NCBI GenBank assembly: GCA_028288485.1
Contig: JAQBNO010000209.1
Location: 1 to 64,000, forward strand
Direction of reading: 5' to 3'
Length of the DNA stretch: 64,000 nt
DNA from: Segetibacter sp.
GTDB taxonomy: Bacteria > Bacteroidota > Bacteroidia > Chitinophagales > Chitinophagaceae
Position numbers and translations under genes: made by a program. Shown piece by piece: positions 1-9,985 of the stretch. Every line of letters starts with the position of its first letter. Positions within the stretch are counted from its first letter, which is position 1. The notes under the pieces were generated by a model, which did no database searches, was not told the DNA's origin, and saw only the letters and a list, made by a program, of their open reading frames with translations.

Positions 1-51
1 TTTTAGGTTGGGACGGTCAAAGGAAAATAGTTAGGTTCTATTTATTATAAC

Positions 52-125
52 GGTTCGGTAGCTCAGCTGGATAGAGCAACTGCCTTCTAAGCAGTAGGTC
101 ATTGGTTCGAATCCAATCCGGATCA
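52..125 (+). tRNA. tRNA-Arg (anticodon TCT)
   Basis: Cloverleaf: acceptor GGTTCGG/CCGGATC, D-arm GCTCAGCTGGATAGAGC, anticodon stem CTGCCTTCTAAGCAG, T-arm ATTGGTTCGAATCCAAT. Confidence 0.93.
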
Positions 126-138
126 CACATTAAATTTC

Positions 139-163
139 GAAAGCCGCTACCACAGCGGCTTTC
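139..163 (+). terminator. hairpin terminator downstream of tRNA-Arg
   Basis: GAAAGCCGCT-accac-AGCGGCTTTC perfect 10-bp stem. Confidence 0.55.
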
Positions 164-646
164 AGCGTTTTAAAGGGTTGCTGGGACACAAAAGGGACAC
201 AATAAGAATTGCGCAGTACAAGCAGGGAGGAATTGCTGGAAAATTTTCAAAAGCCTCGGTCTATTATGTCTTTTAAATTTTAATTGCCATTGCAGCAATA
301 TTTCAACCCCTTCCAGGCTTTAAAGTCACTCACTCATCCATAAAGCAGCTTAGCGATAGGCGTAATTTCAAAAAAACGTGTGCGCACTAAGGCGTAGAAT
401 TAATTTCAAAAGAAAATTTGCCTAACTAATAAATGCGACGCTTAAGCCGTAAGTTATTGTCGCGTCTTAAGTATGTCGCTGCTTGCTTCTGCCCCAATTT
501 TCTTAAATCTTCTTGTAGTAGCAGGTTAATTAAACAATCTAATTAGATTGTTCCCTTTTCAAAATGTACTCTTCGCTTTAATACTTAATTCATCTTTACA
601 GCGTGATAAACAAAAAGATTTTTTTTAATAGAGAATTCAGTTTTTT

Positions 647-940
647 ATGTTAGTAATACAATGCATCGATAGTCAGGATGCTTTAATAATGATGATTAAA
701 CACGCTGTGGCTGAGGCACTTCGAAGTTCCGGTACAATCGCAATGGAACAGGAGGCATCAAAACAGGAATGGATAACGACTCCTGTTTTAAAAACACATC
801 TAAAAGAAAAAGGGTACAGCGCGACCAGCAGTTTAACCATTAAAAAAATTACTACAAATTTTAATATCGGGACAGAAAAAAGAGGTAGAGATCTGTGGTT
901 TAAATTATCGGATGTTATATCAATTCCTTCAAAAATATAG
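647..940 (+). CDS. small HTH/excisionase-like DNA-binding protein (hypothetical)
   Basis: 97-aa ORF near the tRNA; tail 'EWITTPVLKTHLKEKGYSATSSLTIKKI' looks like a small wHTH protein of integrated elements. Confidence 0.5.
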   Translation: MLVIQCIDSQDALIMMIKHAVAEALRSSGTIAMEQEASKQEWITTPVLKTHLKEKGYSATSSLTIKKITTNFNIGTEKRGRDLWFKLSDVISIPSKI

Positions 941-1655
941 ATTCGAAAAGCATACAAAGCTGTAATGCTGCTATTAAGTAATTTAGTTGCATTGCTCACC
1001 GATACTTAGATTAAGCCTTAAGCTATTGTCTGACTTTTTTGTTTCAATTAGTGTCCCCTACCCAGATATGGAAATTTTAATTTTTATAATCTCTGTACCA
1101 TAGGCTGGTTCAAACCCATTTCTAATACAACGACTTTGACTGAAGGTGCGTTGTTGGAGAAAAAGGAGGACTAACACCATTCTATTACAATCTTTGCATT
1201 TGTCTTCGTGTAAAAAAATATATCATTCAAGAACAGCAAACGCTATAAATAGAGAGCGTATTGGTCTCTTATGTTGTAGCCATCGTCTTAGTTAATTTCA
1301 GCGCTTTTGTATCAAAATACAAAATTTTCTGTTAATTCGGACATTGTTTTTCAGTTGCCAGACACGGTCTGTGTGTCTATCGCTTCAGTAGTTGTCTAGT
1401 GGAACACTGTCTCGTCCTGAAAAAAGTTTACAGTTTAATGAGATAATCCTGCTTTAAATGTACAGTTTAAGTTTAGTACTATAATAGGTTTACATTTAGG
1501 TTTATCAGGGTCAAGCGGAAGTAGGCTCTGCTGAGGAGCAACCTGCAAGGAATAACCCTGTAACTGATGAAGTATTCATAATTGGGTTTGGCATTGCCAG
1601 GCCTTTTTTATGTAATTACTTCAGAGGTCCATATGCCTCAAAAAACCTATACTAC

Positions 1656-2531
1656 TTATACCATAACTACCTCCTTTTTTTTATAATAGTTCTTCCAATG
1701 CTTTTTTAGCTCGCCCTCTTTTTTGTGTGCTTCGACTGGGGTTAGCATGTCGCAACTGCTATGTAGTCTTACCGAATTGTAAATGGCAATTGACCTTGCC
1801 ACACTTTTTTGTGCATCCGCAAAGCTGTCGTATTTTACGTGTAACAACTCTTCTTTCAATATGCCGTTTACCCTTTCTGCAATAGCATTTTCCAAAGGGT
1901 CTCCATTTTCTGTCATACTGATTTTTATTGTTTTCTTTTCCAAAATATTTACATAATCAGCACAGCAGCATTGAACACCCCTATCGGAATGATGAATCAA
2001 GTTGCTGGTGTCGGGGCAGTTTTTTATTGACATTTTTAATGCTATGACAGAACCTTTTGCTTCCAGTGTCCTGGACAAGTAAAAGCCTCCTATTTTATGA
2101 CTATAAGCATCGGTGACTATACTAAGGTAAGCGAACCCGTCTGCAACCACTATATAGGTTATATCGCTTACCAGCAGCAAGTTTGGAGCTAATGGCACAA
2201 ACCCTTTGATTAAATTTGGATACTTTTTAAGCCAGTGTTTTGAAAACGTAGTGACCGCTTTTCTTTTGCGTTTACGGATCAATAAATCATGCTCTCTTAA
2301 CAAAGAAAACAGCGCATCCCTTCCAATGTTTATTTGGTGCAGTTTTACAAATCCCTGTAGCATAATCAGCAATTTTCTTGTACCTGTACAGGGTTGCAAG
2401 TGCCCTTGTCTTAATACTTCCTGAACTACCAGTTCTGATTGAAAAACCTCCTGCTGTAAATGTTTTTGATAACCATAAAAAGCTTGTCGGGTATAACCAA
2501 GCAATAAGCATAGCGATGACAAACACCGCAA
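1656..2531 (-). CDS. IS3-family transposase orfB (DDE integrase core)
   Basis: Contains 'PNLLLVSDITYI..', 'IHHSDRGVQCCCADY', 'DPLENAIAERVNGILKEEL': rve/DDE catalytic motifs. Frame is open upstream to the slippery site at 2573. Confidence 0.92.
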   Translation of the reverse strand: MRCLSSLCLLLGYTRQAFYGYQKHLQQEVFQSELVVQEVLRQGHLQPCTGTRKLLIMLQGFVKLHQINIGRDALFSLLREHDLLIRKRKRKAVTTFSKHWLKKYPNLIKGFVPLAPNLLLVSDITYIVVADGFAYLSIVTDAYSHKIGGFYLSRTLEAKGSVIALKMSIKNCPDTSNLIHHSDRGVQCCCADYVNILEKKTIKISMTENGDPLENAIAERVNGILKEELLHVKYDSFADAQKSVARSIAIYNSVRLHSSCDMLTPVEAHKKEGELKKHWKNYYKKKEVVMV

Positions 2532-2545
2532 ATTTTCACTACGCC

Positions 2546-2893
2546 TTACTTTCTCGACTGCTTGATGCCATACTTTTTTCGGATACGTATTTTAAGCTCC
2601 GTCTCGGCAATTTCTATCATAGCAGTAAGCACCTTATTGTGTAACTTTTCCTGAGCTAGCTGCTTTTGCAACGCTACTATTTCTTTGGGCAGTTCTTCGC
2701 TTTGTTTCAGTTCCATTGCAGACAAAATAACTGCATTTTCTGTACCTCTTGTTATCGCTATTCCTGTAAAATCCCGTACCCATTCATGGAGCGTAGCACG
2801 GGCAACACCGTACTTTTTTGATAGACGCCGGTAACTGATCCCTCCCAATAAATACTCGTCAATGTTAGCCTGTTTGTTTACAATGTTGTCCAT
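2546..2893 (-). CDS. IS3-family transposase orfA (HTH)
   Basis: 115-aa HTH ORF upstream of orfB in the 0 frame; ends just after an A_AAA_AAG heptamer. Confidence 0.88.
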   Translation of the reverse strand: MDNIVNKQANIDEYLLGGISYRRLSKKYGVARATLHEWVRDFTGIAITRGTENAVILSAMELKQSEELPKEIVALQKQLAQEKLHNKVLTAMIEIAETELKIRIRKKYGIKQSRK

Positions 2894-4155
2894 CTTTTAC
2901 AATTTTTTATTGTAAACCTATTTCAGGACAAGACACACTACAGAGAACCGGTGGCGTAATTTTCAGTTCAGGGATTGTACCGGGTGAAGAATAAGTGTGA
3001 GCGATTGTTGCGTCGCATTCTGTTCGCCCGGAGTGCTCCTTTGGCTTTATTTATGTTTTGCTGCGGTTGTAGTTTGATGTTGAAGAGTTGCAATTATAGA
3101 AATTATTTTTCATATAGCTATTGCAAGTATGAAATCCAGTTTATAATTTGTTGAAAGATTAAAGACTAATCCCATGAAATTAAATGAACAAATAAAAGGC
3201 ATCGAAAGTAGGTTCGGAAGAGGAAGACTTTGACAAGTAATAAAATAAGGTATACTACAGGTACTTTAAAATGATTCGCGTTCTGTTTTTCCCCCAAATA
3301 AACTAATAATTTAAATATCAAATATTGCACATGCTAAGTTTTGAAATCTCCCTAATGATATAGTTCATCATTTCTTAGTCGTCCAAATATATATTAGTGT
3401 GATCGATAGGAGAACTAAACCTAAAATGCAAGATTGCTTTTGAGACGAATGGGCTATTATGTTAAGGGTAGATCATCGTTTACTTGCTCTAAATAATATT
3501 AGCAAGTTTTGGATGTGAGATAATTTTAGTGAAAAATGGGAAAAACACGGCGCTGGGATCCCGAAAAAGGCGGGAAAATAGATATAAGTATAATTTGAAT
3601 TTTACAAAGAAAGGTGAAACTAGAACGGAATATTTGAATGTTAATATGTGAAGCTCGGTTGTTAAGTAGAAGCTGAAACATATGCATAAAACCATAGCTC
3701 GAGAATTGGAATTTATGTCAGCTTCCTTTAGGTGGGCACTAACCAAAGCCTTGCTAAAGTTGAAGAGACCAAAGCTTTTAACGGCGGGTTGCAAGGAATG
3801 AGAAGGGAAAAAAATATCGAGCCCGGTCTAAAGTATACCAACCTTGACAAAATGCGGAAAATAAATAGACAATTGAAGTTGCAGACATTTTAAGTATTCA
3901 TGATAAAACTCTAAAATATGCGCAATAGACTAAAGGATCGATGGGAAGATTTTACAAAAAAACTTGGATCTTTCTAAGTACTCAATGGAAGCCCATTTAC
4001 TTGTATCCCTTTTAAATGTAAAAGTATACGGTTTTGATTCAAAGTAAATAAAAAAGTGGTAAGAAAACAGCTAATATGGGCTTTGCGAATTCAAATGAAA
4101 ATGTAAGAAAAGATGTATAGTGAGTTCCAGTTTGTAAGTAACGAAAGTAACAATT

Positions 4156-5010
4156 ATGGTTAAAACTTTTTTTGTTTTCATTACCCATCTATTCTTATTC
4201 TGCGGGAAAGCAAATTGTCAAAGCTACCTAAATGGTGATTTTCGAAAAGCTAATTATACGACTAATGGTTATAAATATTGCGTATATGACTTTTCAGTAG
4301 ATGGAAATGGAATAAAGGCGAAATTTTTTTCTAAAGATGCTTACAGTCGTTATTTAAGTTGGAAGATGAATAGACAAATACTATTGGTAACTGTAAGTGC
4401 TTTTTCTAATTCCTGGAACTTTGATGCAATTCCAGTAGGTCTGTGCCTAGATGATGGATACGTCGTGAATAGAGTACTATCTGAGAATATGGACGGAATG
4501 GTTGTAGTCTATAATTCGGGAGAGATAATAGTAGCTGATTTGGGGAAACAAGTATCAATAAAAACAGATTCTGGAACTGTAGCCCTTTCGGTCAAATATT
4601 CCTATCTTGATCGATACAAATTTCTGAAGTGGGGACAAGATAACAAACTGACGCTCTTTCAAACACAATTAGTTTATTCGGCTGAAAGGGAATTAAACTT
4701 TACGAATCTTAGGTATGGTCAGAAAAGGGAAAGGCGTTTTTTAGCGATTTGTAAAAAAGGAAACATAAGTCATCATGTTATAGTCGACGCTCCTGATCAA
4801 TTGGAGCTAAACCTTTCAGCTTATTACGCAAAAGCTACGTTAGAATATGGTGGATTTGAAGTTTCTTCTATTCTGAACCTAGAGACAGGAGGTAGAAATA
4901 TACTATATGTGTACAATGGTGCTTATTTAAAAGACATTGCACCAAATCGCAGGAGCGAGGAAGCAAAAATTGAAAAAAGCACCAACTTATTGGTTTATTA
5001 TAAGGAATAA
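4156..5010 (+). CDS. secreted DUF2233/NAGPA-like (phosphodiester glycosidase-like) protein, divergent
   Basis: N-terminal signal peptide; paralogous to 5165..6037 ('VTVSAFSNSWNFDAIPVGLCLDDG...NMDGMVVVYN'). Confidence 0.6.
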   Translation: MVKTFFVFITHLFLFCGKANCQSYLNGDFRKANYTTNGYKYCVYDFSVDGNGIKAKFFSKDAYSRYLSWKMNRQILLVTVSAFSNSWNFDAIPVGLCLDDGYVVNRVLSENMDGMVVVYNSGEIIVADLGKQVSIKTDSGTVALSVKYSYLDRYKFLKWGQDNKLTLFQTQLVYSAERELNFTNLRYGQKRERRFLAICKKGNISHHVIVDAPDQLELNLSAYYAKATLEYGGFEVSSILNLETGGRNILYVYNGAYLKDIAPNRRSEEAKIEKSTNLLVYYKE

Positions 5011-5164
5011 AAATGATGTTGCTAACGGTGATATAACAAATAATAAATTGACAATTAGCATAAAGAACATTAGTGTAATGATAAGTAATAAAGATGTAAT
5101 TGAAATAAGATCTTCCTCTCTTTGTTACGCAAGTATTGATAATTGAATATAAAGCGCGATTTTT

Positions 5165-6037
5165 ATGAAAACTTTTACTTTTCTTTTTTTCTTATGTTGT
5201 GTATCACAAAGTTCATCATTAAACGGGCAGGCGTTTTTTAATGGTAAGTTTAGAATAGCCGGTTATTCTCATAACGGGTACACCTATACTCTTTACGACT
5301 TTTCGCGCGAAGCGAATATTATGAAGGCGAAATATTTTGCACAAAATGCATTTTCGCAGTATCAAAATTGGAAAAACGGGAAGCAAATTTTGTTAGTGAC
5401 AGCAGGTGCGTTTTCTGATTCTTTTGATCCTACTGGAAAACCTGTCGGATTATGTGTTGATAACGGAACTATTGTTACTAGAAATCCTGATGCAAATATG
5501 GACGGTATGGTAATAGTGTACAACGGGTCTGCTCAACAAGGAGGTGTTGTCGTTGTTGATATGGACGTCAAGCCAGTAAGAGTTGAATCAACTTATCAAA
5601 CTGGCATTTATAATACCTATTATCCAAGGTCTTCTGCCACAGATCGGGTTAATTTTTTAAACTGGGGAGAAAGAAATGGTGTAACTCTATTTCAAACTCA
5701 ATTGGTTTATTCTTCTGACAGAACTTCACACTTTAATAATCTTTATTTCGGTAACAGGAGAGAACGTAGATTTCTAGCTATTTGTAGAAAAAATAATATA
5801 GTCCATCATGTTGTTATTGATACCCCGTCCGCGGATAAGTTAGAGTTAAACTTGTCTGCTAGTTACGCAAAAGCTGTTCTTGATTACGACGGATTTAATG
5901 TGCTATATATAATGAACCTTGATAGGGGAGCGAAAGATATACTATACGGTTATAATGGTTTTTTAAGGGATTTGAAGCCGAATCCTGATGCTAGAATCGA
6001 GGATGCCACAAATTTACTAGTTTACTATAAAGATTAA
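5165..6037 (+). CDS. secreted DUF2233/NAGPA-like protein, paralog of the upstream gene
   Basis: Signal peptide; 'VTAGAFSDSFDPTGKPVGLCVDNGTIVTRNPDANMDGMVIVYNG' resembles the phosphodiester glycosidase core. Confidence 0.6.
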   Translation: MKTFTFLFFLCCVSQSSSLNGQAFFNGKFRIAGYSHNGYTYTLYDFSREANIMKAKYFAQNAFSQYQNWKNGKQILLVTAGAFSDSFDPTGKPVGLCVDNGTIVTRNPDANMDGMVIVYNGSAQQGGVVVVDMDVKPVRVESTYQTGIYNTYYPRSSATDRVNFLNWGERNGVTLFQTQLVYSSDRTSHFNNLYFGNRRERRFLAICRKNNIVHHVVIDTPSADKLELNLSASYAKAVLDYDGFNVLYIMNLDRGAKDILYGYNGFLRDLKPNPDARIEDATNLLVYYKD

Positions 6038-6046
6038 GCAACAATT

Positions 6047-7183
6047 ATGCAAGCAATAGAAATTAGTTTGATAATACTTGTTTCAGGTATAATTACTGTA
6101 AACTCCTGTAACGGACAAAGAAAAATAGATGAAAATTCTATTCTTATTCAGAAAAAAAATATGCCGTTTAAAGAGATCAGTAAAAAGTACAGAATAACAG
6201 TTGAAATGCTTAGGGAACTAAATCCTCTAATTAAGGGTGATACTGCCCATAAGAATGACACAATTTTTATCGCAGGAGCAAGCAAACTACTAAAAGAAGA
6301 GACCCTTACGACCTATAGCGAACAAAGAGTTGATAAAAAAGGGATGTTTAAAAAGGTGAACTTTCAAGGTAAGCGGTATTTTATCTGCGAAGCAAATCCG
6401 CACCTCTACAAATTTGAAATTTTCAATGTGCTTAATAATAATAACCAACCAACAAGTTTTAGTTTTATTGAGAATACCCGGACAAAAAAATTAATTTATG
6501 CGGTTAATGCGGGTATGTATGAGCAAGACTTAACCCCTGTTGGGTTGTTTATTTCGGAAGGTAAAACCTATAAAAATATTAATAGGATAAAGGCTGGTAA
6601 AGGTAATTTCTACGAACTTTCTCCGAATGGTGTATTTTTTTTAGATACTGGTGAAAATGCCCACATTGTAGCTACCGAAAAGTATAATGACGTTAAGTAT
6701 AAACCTTATTTAGCTACTCAATCAGGTCCCTTGTTGATTATTGACGGCGTTTTTAATAGTCACTTCAATAAAAATTCTCCAAATGCCTTAATTAGAAATG
6801 GGGTTGGTATTAACAAGAAAAGTAATGTTGTTTTTGTTGTGTCGGAAGACCCCGTCACTTTTTTTGAGCTATCGGAATTGTTCAGAAATCGGTTAGGATG
6901 TGATAATGCTTTATACTTGGATGGGGCGATAAGCCAATATTATGCCCCGGAGGTTAGTGGAAGTAATCCTAAACAAAGGGCAACGCTTGGTACTATTCTT
7001 ACAGTTAGCGATAGAATAGCAAATTCAAGCGATAGGGATAGTCTGTTGGAAAATGAAAAAAAAACAGCTCCAAGCAATAATGGTGAAACGAAGGGAACAG
7101 GAAACTCTAAAAACAAGGCAGTTATGGGGAAAAGTGGATCGAAGTCTTTAAAGAATAAGGGAAATAAAAATGGCAGGGAGTAA
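6047..7183 (+). CDS. LysM-like domain plus DUF2233 phosphodiester glycosidase family protein
   Basis: LysM-like 'MPFKEISKKYRITVEMLRELNPLIKGDTAHKNDTIFI', then 'AVNAGMYEQDLTPVGLFISEGKTYKNIN...NGVFFLDTG...QSGPLLIIDGV...LGCDNALYLDGAISQYY'. Confidence 0.75.
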   Translation: MQAIEISLIILVSGIITVNSCNGQRKIDENSILIQKKNMPFKEISKKYRITVEMLRELNPLIKGDTAHKNDTIFIAGASKLLKEETLTTYSEQRVDKKGMFKKVNFQGKRYFICEANPHLYKFEIFNVLNNNNQPTSFSFIENTRTKKLIYAVNAGMYEQDLTPVGLFISEGKTYKNINRIKAGKGNFYELSPNGVFFLDTGENAHIVATEKYNDVKYKPYLATQSGPLLIIDGVFNSHFNKNSPNALIRNGVGINKKSNVVFVVSEDPVTFFELSELFRNRLGCDNALYLDGAISQYYAPEVSGSNPKQRATLGTILTVSDRIANSSDRDSLLENEKKTAPSNNGETKGTGNSKNKAVMGKSGSKSLKNKGNKNGRE

Positions 7184-7871
7184 TAAAATGTTTACTTACT
7201 CTATTTCCTTAAGGTTTATTCAGATGCAGCTTTGCTACGTTCTAAAAATCATTTTATTCATTTTCCTTTTGGGGAGTTGTAAAAAGAATGTAGCTGACGT
7301 AGATATTCAAAAAAAATTAGCGACTCTTACATTAAAAGAATTAGATACTTGCAAACTTCCTCGAACTTCCATTAGCTCTTATGATAAAGCTACAAACTAC
7401 GCTATATCGTTAGCAAAAGATTCAAATGCAGATAAACAAATAAGAGGTCAAGTATTGCTGTCGATTATTGGTGACCATTTAAAGAATGAAATGCAAGCTG
7501 GAGAACTCGATTATGGAGATGATGACGTAAAGTCACTAATTACAAAATTTGAACAGCAGGACTTTCTAATAGGTCAGCACAAAATTAGTAATTTTTTAAA
7601 ACTGGCAAATTATACGTGTGAAGGCAGATATATGTATATCTGGGACAGGTTTAAGGGCAGCTGGTATTTTCTGCCTGTTCTTGTGTTTCTGATAATATTC
7701 ATTACTCTCTCAATCATAAACTTAATTATTAATATTAGATGGAAATATAGGAGGATTTGCAATGTATTTTTTGTGATTTTTCTATGTTTCGCATTGATAG
7801 CGGCACTCTTGTTCAAGAAAACCTGTGGCAAATATGTTACGTCTGATTCTTTCTATGGTATTAATATGTAG
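7170..7871 (+). CDS. membrane protein, hypothetical
   Basis: 233 aa with lipoprotein-like N-terminus and two hydrophobic C-terminal segments; overlaps both neighbours. Confidence 0.6.
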   Translation: MAGSNKMFTYSISLRFIQMQLCYVLKIILFIFLLGSCKKNVADVDIQKKLATLTLKELDTCKLPRTSISSYDKATNYAISLAKDSNADKQIRGQVLLSIIGDHLKNEMQAGELDYGDDDVKSLITKFEQQDFLIGQHKISNFLKLANYTCEGRYMYIWDRFKGSWYFLPVLVFLIIFITLSIINLIINIRWKYRRICNVFFVIFLCFALIAALLFKKTCGKYVTSDSFYGINM

Positions 7872-8640
7872 TTTCTTGTTCCAGGACGTTGCGGCTCAGG
7901 GAGAACAAGTATATGTAATACCTTTTTTGAAGAATAAAGCTGATGTTTTAGAGATAGATGCTGAAATAAACGGTTACAAATCAAAGTTTATATTTGATCC
8001 TGGTGCTAGCTTAATATCTTTCCCTGTTAGATTATTTTTCCTAATTTTCGGCAGTTCTGATGTTCAAAGTTCTGCCGTTTATAAAACTAAAACTAAACTT
8101 GCGAATGGTACGCTTGCAGACGCATACGTGATTAATTTAAAGAAAGTAGTTTTAGGTACGTTCGAGTTAAAAGATGTGGAAGCTCTGGTTGTTGAGGCAG
8201 CTGATGCACCTTGTTTGATTGGGCAGAACCTGCTTCAAAATTTCTCCTCGGTAACGATAGACAACAATTATAATCAAATAATTTTAAGAAAGAGATTAAG
8301 TACATCGATGGTTCAACTCAAGGAATTGAGATTCATTCCTTGTAGTTCCAATGTCCTAACCGCAGTCGGAAAGATTAGAGACTCTATAAATAGCAGCGGA
8401 TCTTTTTCTATAGAACGCATTACGCAGGAGGAAAAGTTTCCCCCGCGGGAGGCGATAGAGCGGATTTCAAAAGACATTACCATAAGATATTTTGATAATT
8501 CTGATGGGGATAAGGCGTCGTTTCTTCAAAATTTTTTTCAAGGGCTCGGTTATTCTAGCAATAGAATTTTAAAGGAGAGTATGACGAAATATTATCGAAA
8601 GGGAATTCCTGGATACATTGAAATCTGGTTCAAATTTTAA
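7825..8640 (+). CDS. secreted retropepsin-like aspartyl protease with a novel C-terminal domain
   Basis: Signal peptide; 'KSKFIFDPGASLISFP' (D-x-GA motif), 'CLIGQNLLQNFSSVTIDNNYNQIILRK'; C-terminus similar to repeats in the next gene. Confidence 0.65.
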   Translation: MANMLRLILSMVLICSFLFQDVAAQGEQVYVIPFLKNKADVLEIDAEINGYKSKFIFDPGASLISFPVRLFFLIFGSSDVQSSAVYKTKTKLANGTLADAYVINLKKVVLGTFELKDVEALVVEAADAPCLIGQNLLQNFSSVTIDNNYNQIILRKRLSTSMVQLKELRFIPCSSNVLTAVGKIRDSINSSGSFSIERITQEEKFPPREAIERISKDITIRYFDNSDGDKASFLQNFFQGLGYSSNRILKESMTKYYRKGIPGYIEIWFKF

Positions 8641-9985
8641 AGTGAAAAATATGAAGTGGCTTTTACTTTTATTAACATTCGCTATCTGGACACAGGCTTT
8701 AGCACAAGAACCGCAGCCGATTAGTGGAATTAACATGAAAAAAAACTCCAAGTGGCCAAGTCAAAGTAATGGAAAAGTAGTTATTGATGTAAGCTGGGAA
8801 AATGGTAATGCCTCTAATCGCGAAGAGAGGCAATGGGTAAAGGAAGCGATTGAAACATCTTGGGAGAAATATGCTAATATAGATTTCATAGGGTGGGGTA
8901 ATGCGACAACGTCTTCTAGAGGAATCCGTATTATTATAGATGACTCCGGTTGGCCTCATACAAAAGGGTTAGGTACACAACTTGATGGCATGCCTTCGGG
9001 AATGCTTTTAACTTTTAAATTTTTAGGACAGTTTCGATGCGTGAGATTCTCGAAAGAAGATTGTATTAAATTTATCGCAGTTCATGAATTTGGTCACGCC
9101 CTCGGACTTGCACATGAGCAGAATAGGCTTGATTGTTTATGTAATGAGAAGCCACAAGGAGGCGATGGCGATTTTTATGTAACTCCATGCGACTTAGAAT
9201 CAGTGATGAATTATTGTAATCCTAAGTGGACCAATCATGGAAAACTAAGCCAGTTAGACATCGAAGGGATCCAAAAGATTTATGGTAGGTCCGGGAGCAC
9301 ATCAACTACAGTAGATCTAGACGAAATTAAACTTATACCGTGTACAAACGGGGCTATTGGTAAATTAAGAGACATCAGGAATCTAGTAAACAATACTCCT
9401 GCATTCAAAATAGGTGTTTTTACGGAAGAAACTAGGTCTGTGCCTCAAAAGGTTATAGATGGTTTGGCTAGTAATATAACAATTCGCTTTTTTCATCCAG
9501 ACGATGAAGCTAAAGCTAACGACATAAAAAAAATATTAACAGCCAAAGGATTCAAGGCTGGAACAATTTCAATTGAAAATATGCTTCCACGAATGACCAA
9601 AACTTATCCAAATTATATTGAAATCTGGTCAAAAGATACTTTAGTTTCAAACAGTTCCTTTGTTTTAGATGAGATTAGACTTGTTCCAGCGGATTCTACA
9701 AAAATCGATTCTGTGAAATTAATAAAGGCTATAATTACTTCTTCAAATGCATTTCAAGTAAATACTTATTCACAGGAAGATAAGTCAGTGACTCAAAAAG
9801 CGGTTGGCCAGCTCCCAAATATAGTAACCGTTAGATATTTTCACCCTGATGACGAAACAAAGGCAAGGGAAATAAAAAAATTATTGGAAGCAAATGGATT
9901 TGATGCAAGGCTTATTTCTGTTGAAAACATGATTTCTAGAATGAGTAAGACTTATCCTAATTATATTGAGATTTGGCAAAAGTAA
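8618..9985 (+). CDS. secreted astacin/matrixin-like zinc metalloprotease with two copies of a novel C-terminal domain
   Basis: Signal peptide; zinc motif 'HEFGHALGLAHEQ' (HExxHxxGxxHE); two tandem ~105-aa repeats each ending in 'TYPNYIEIW'. Confidence 0.8.
   Translation: MKSGSNFKVKNMKWLLLLLTFAIWTQALAQEPQPISGINMKKNSKWPSQSNGKVVIDVSWENGNASNREERQWVKEAIETSWEKYANIDFIGWGNATTSSRGIRIIIDDSGWPHTKGLGTQLDGMPSGMLLTFKFLGQFRCVRFSKEDCIKFIAVHEFGHALGLAHEQNRLDCLCNEKPQGGDGDFYVTPCDLESVMNYCNPKWTNHGKLSQLDIEGIQKIYGRSGSTSTTVDLDEIKLIPCTNGAIGKLRDIRNLVNNTPAFKIGVFTEETRSVPQKVIDGLASNITIRFFHPDDEAKANDIKKILTAKGFKAGTISIENMLPRMTKTYPNYIEIWSKDTLVSNSSFVLDEIRLVPADSTKIDSVKLIKAIITSSNAFQVNTYSQEDKSVTQKAVGQLPNIVTVRYFHPDDETKAREIKKLLEANGFDARLISVENMISRMSKTYPNYIEIWQK

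Larger units (their letters stand above)
1408..2935 (-). mobile_element. IS3-family insertion sequence, complete
   Basis: Terminal inverted repeats TGTCTCGTCCTGAAAAAAGTTTACA (left) and TGTCTTGTCCTGAAATAGGTTTACA (right, reverse complement); flanking 3-bp direct repeat CAC (1405-1407, 2936-2938); encloses orfA and orfB. Confidence 0.92.

Noticed and set aside
3489-3794. 101-aa minus-strand ORF
   Set aside because: Unsupported composition in an AT-rich intergenic stretch, no recognisable domain.
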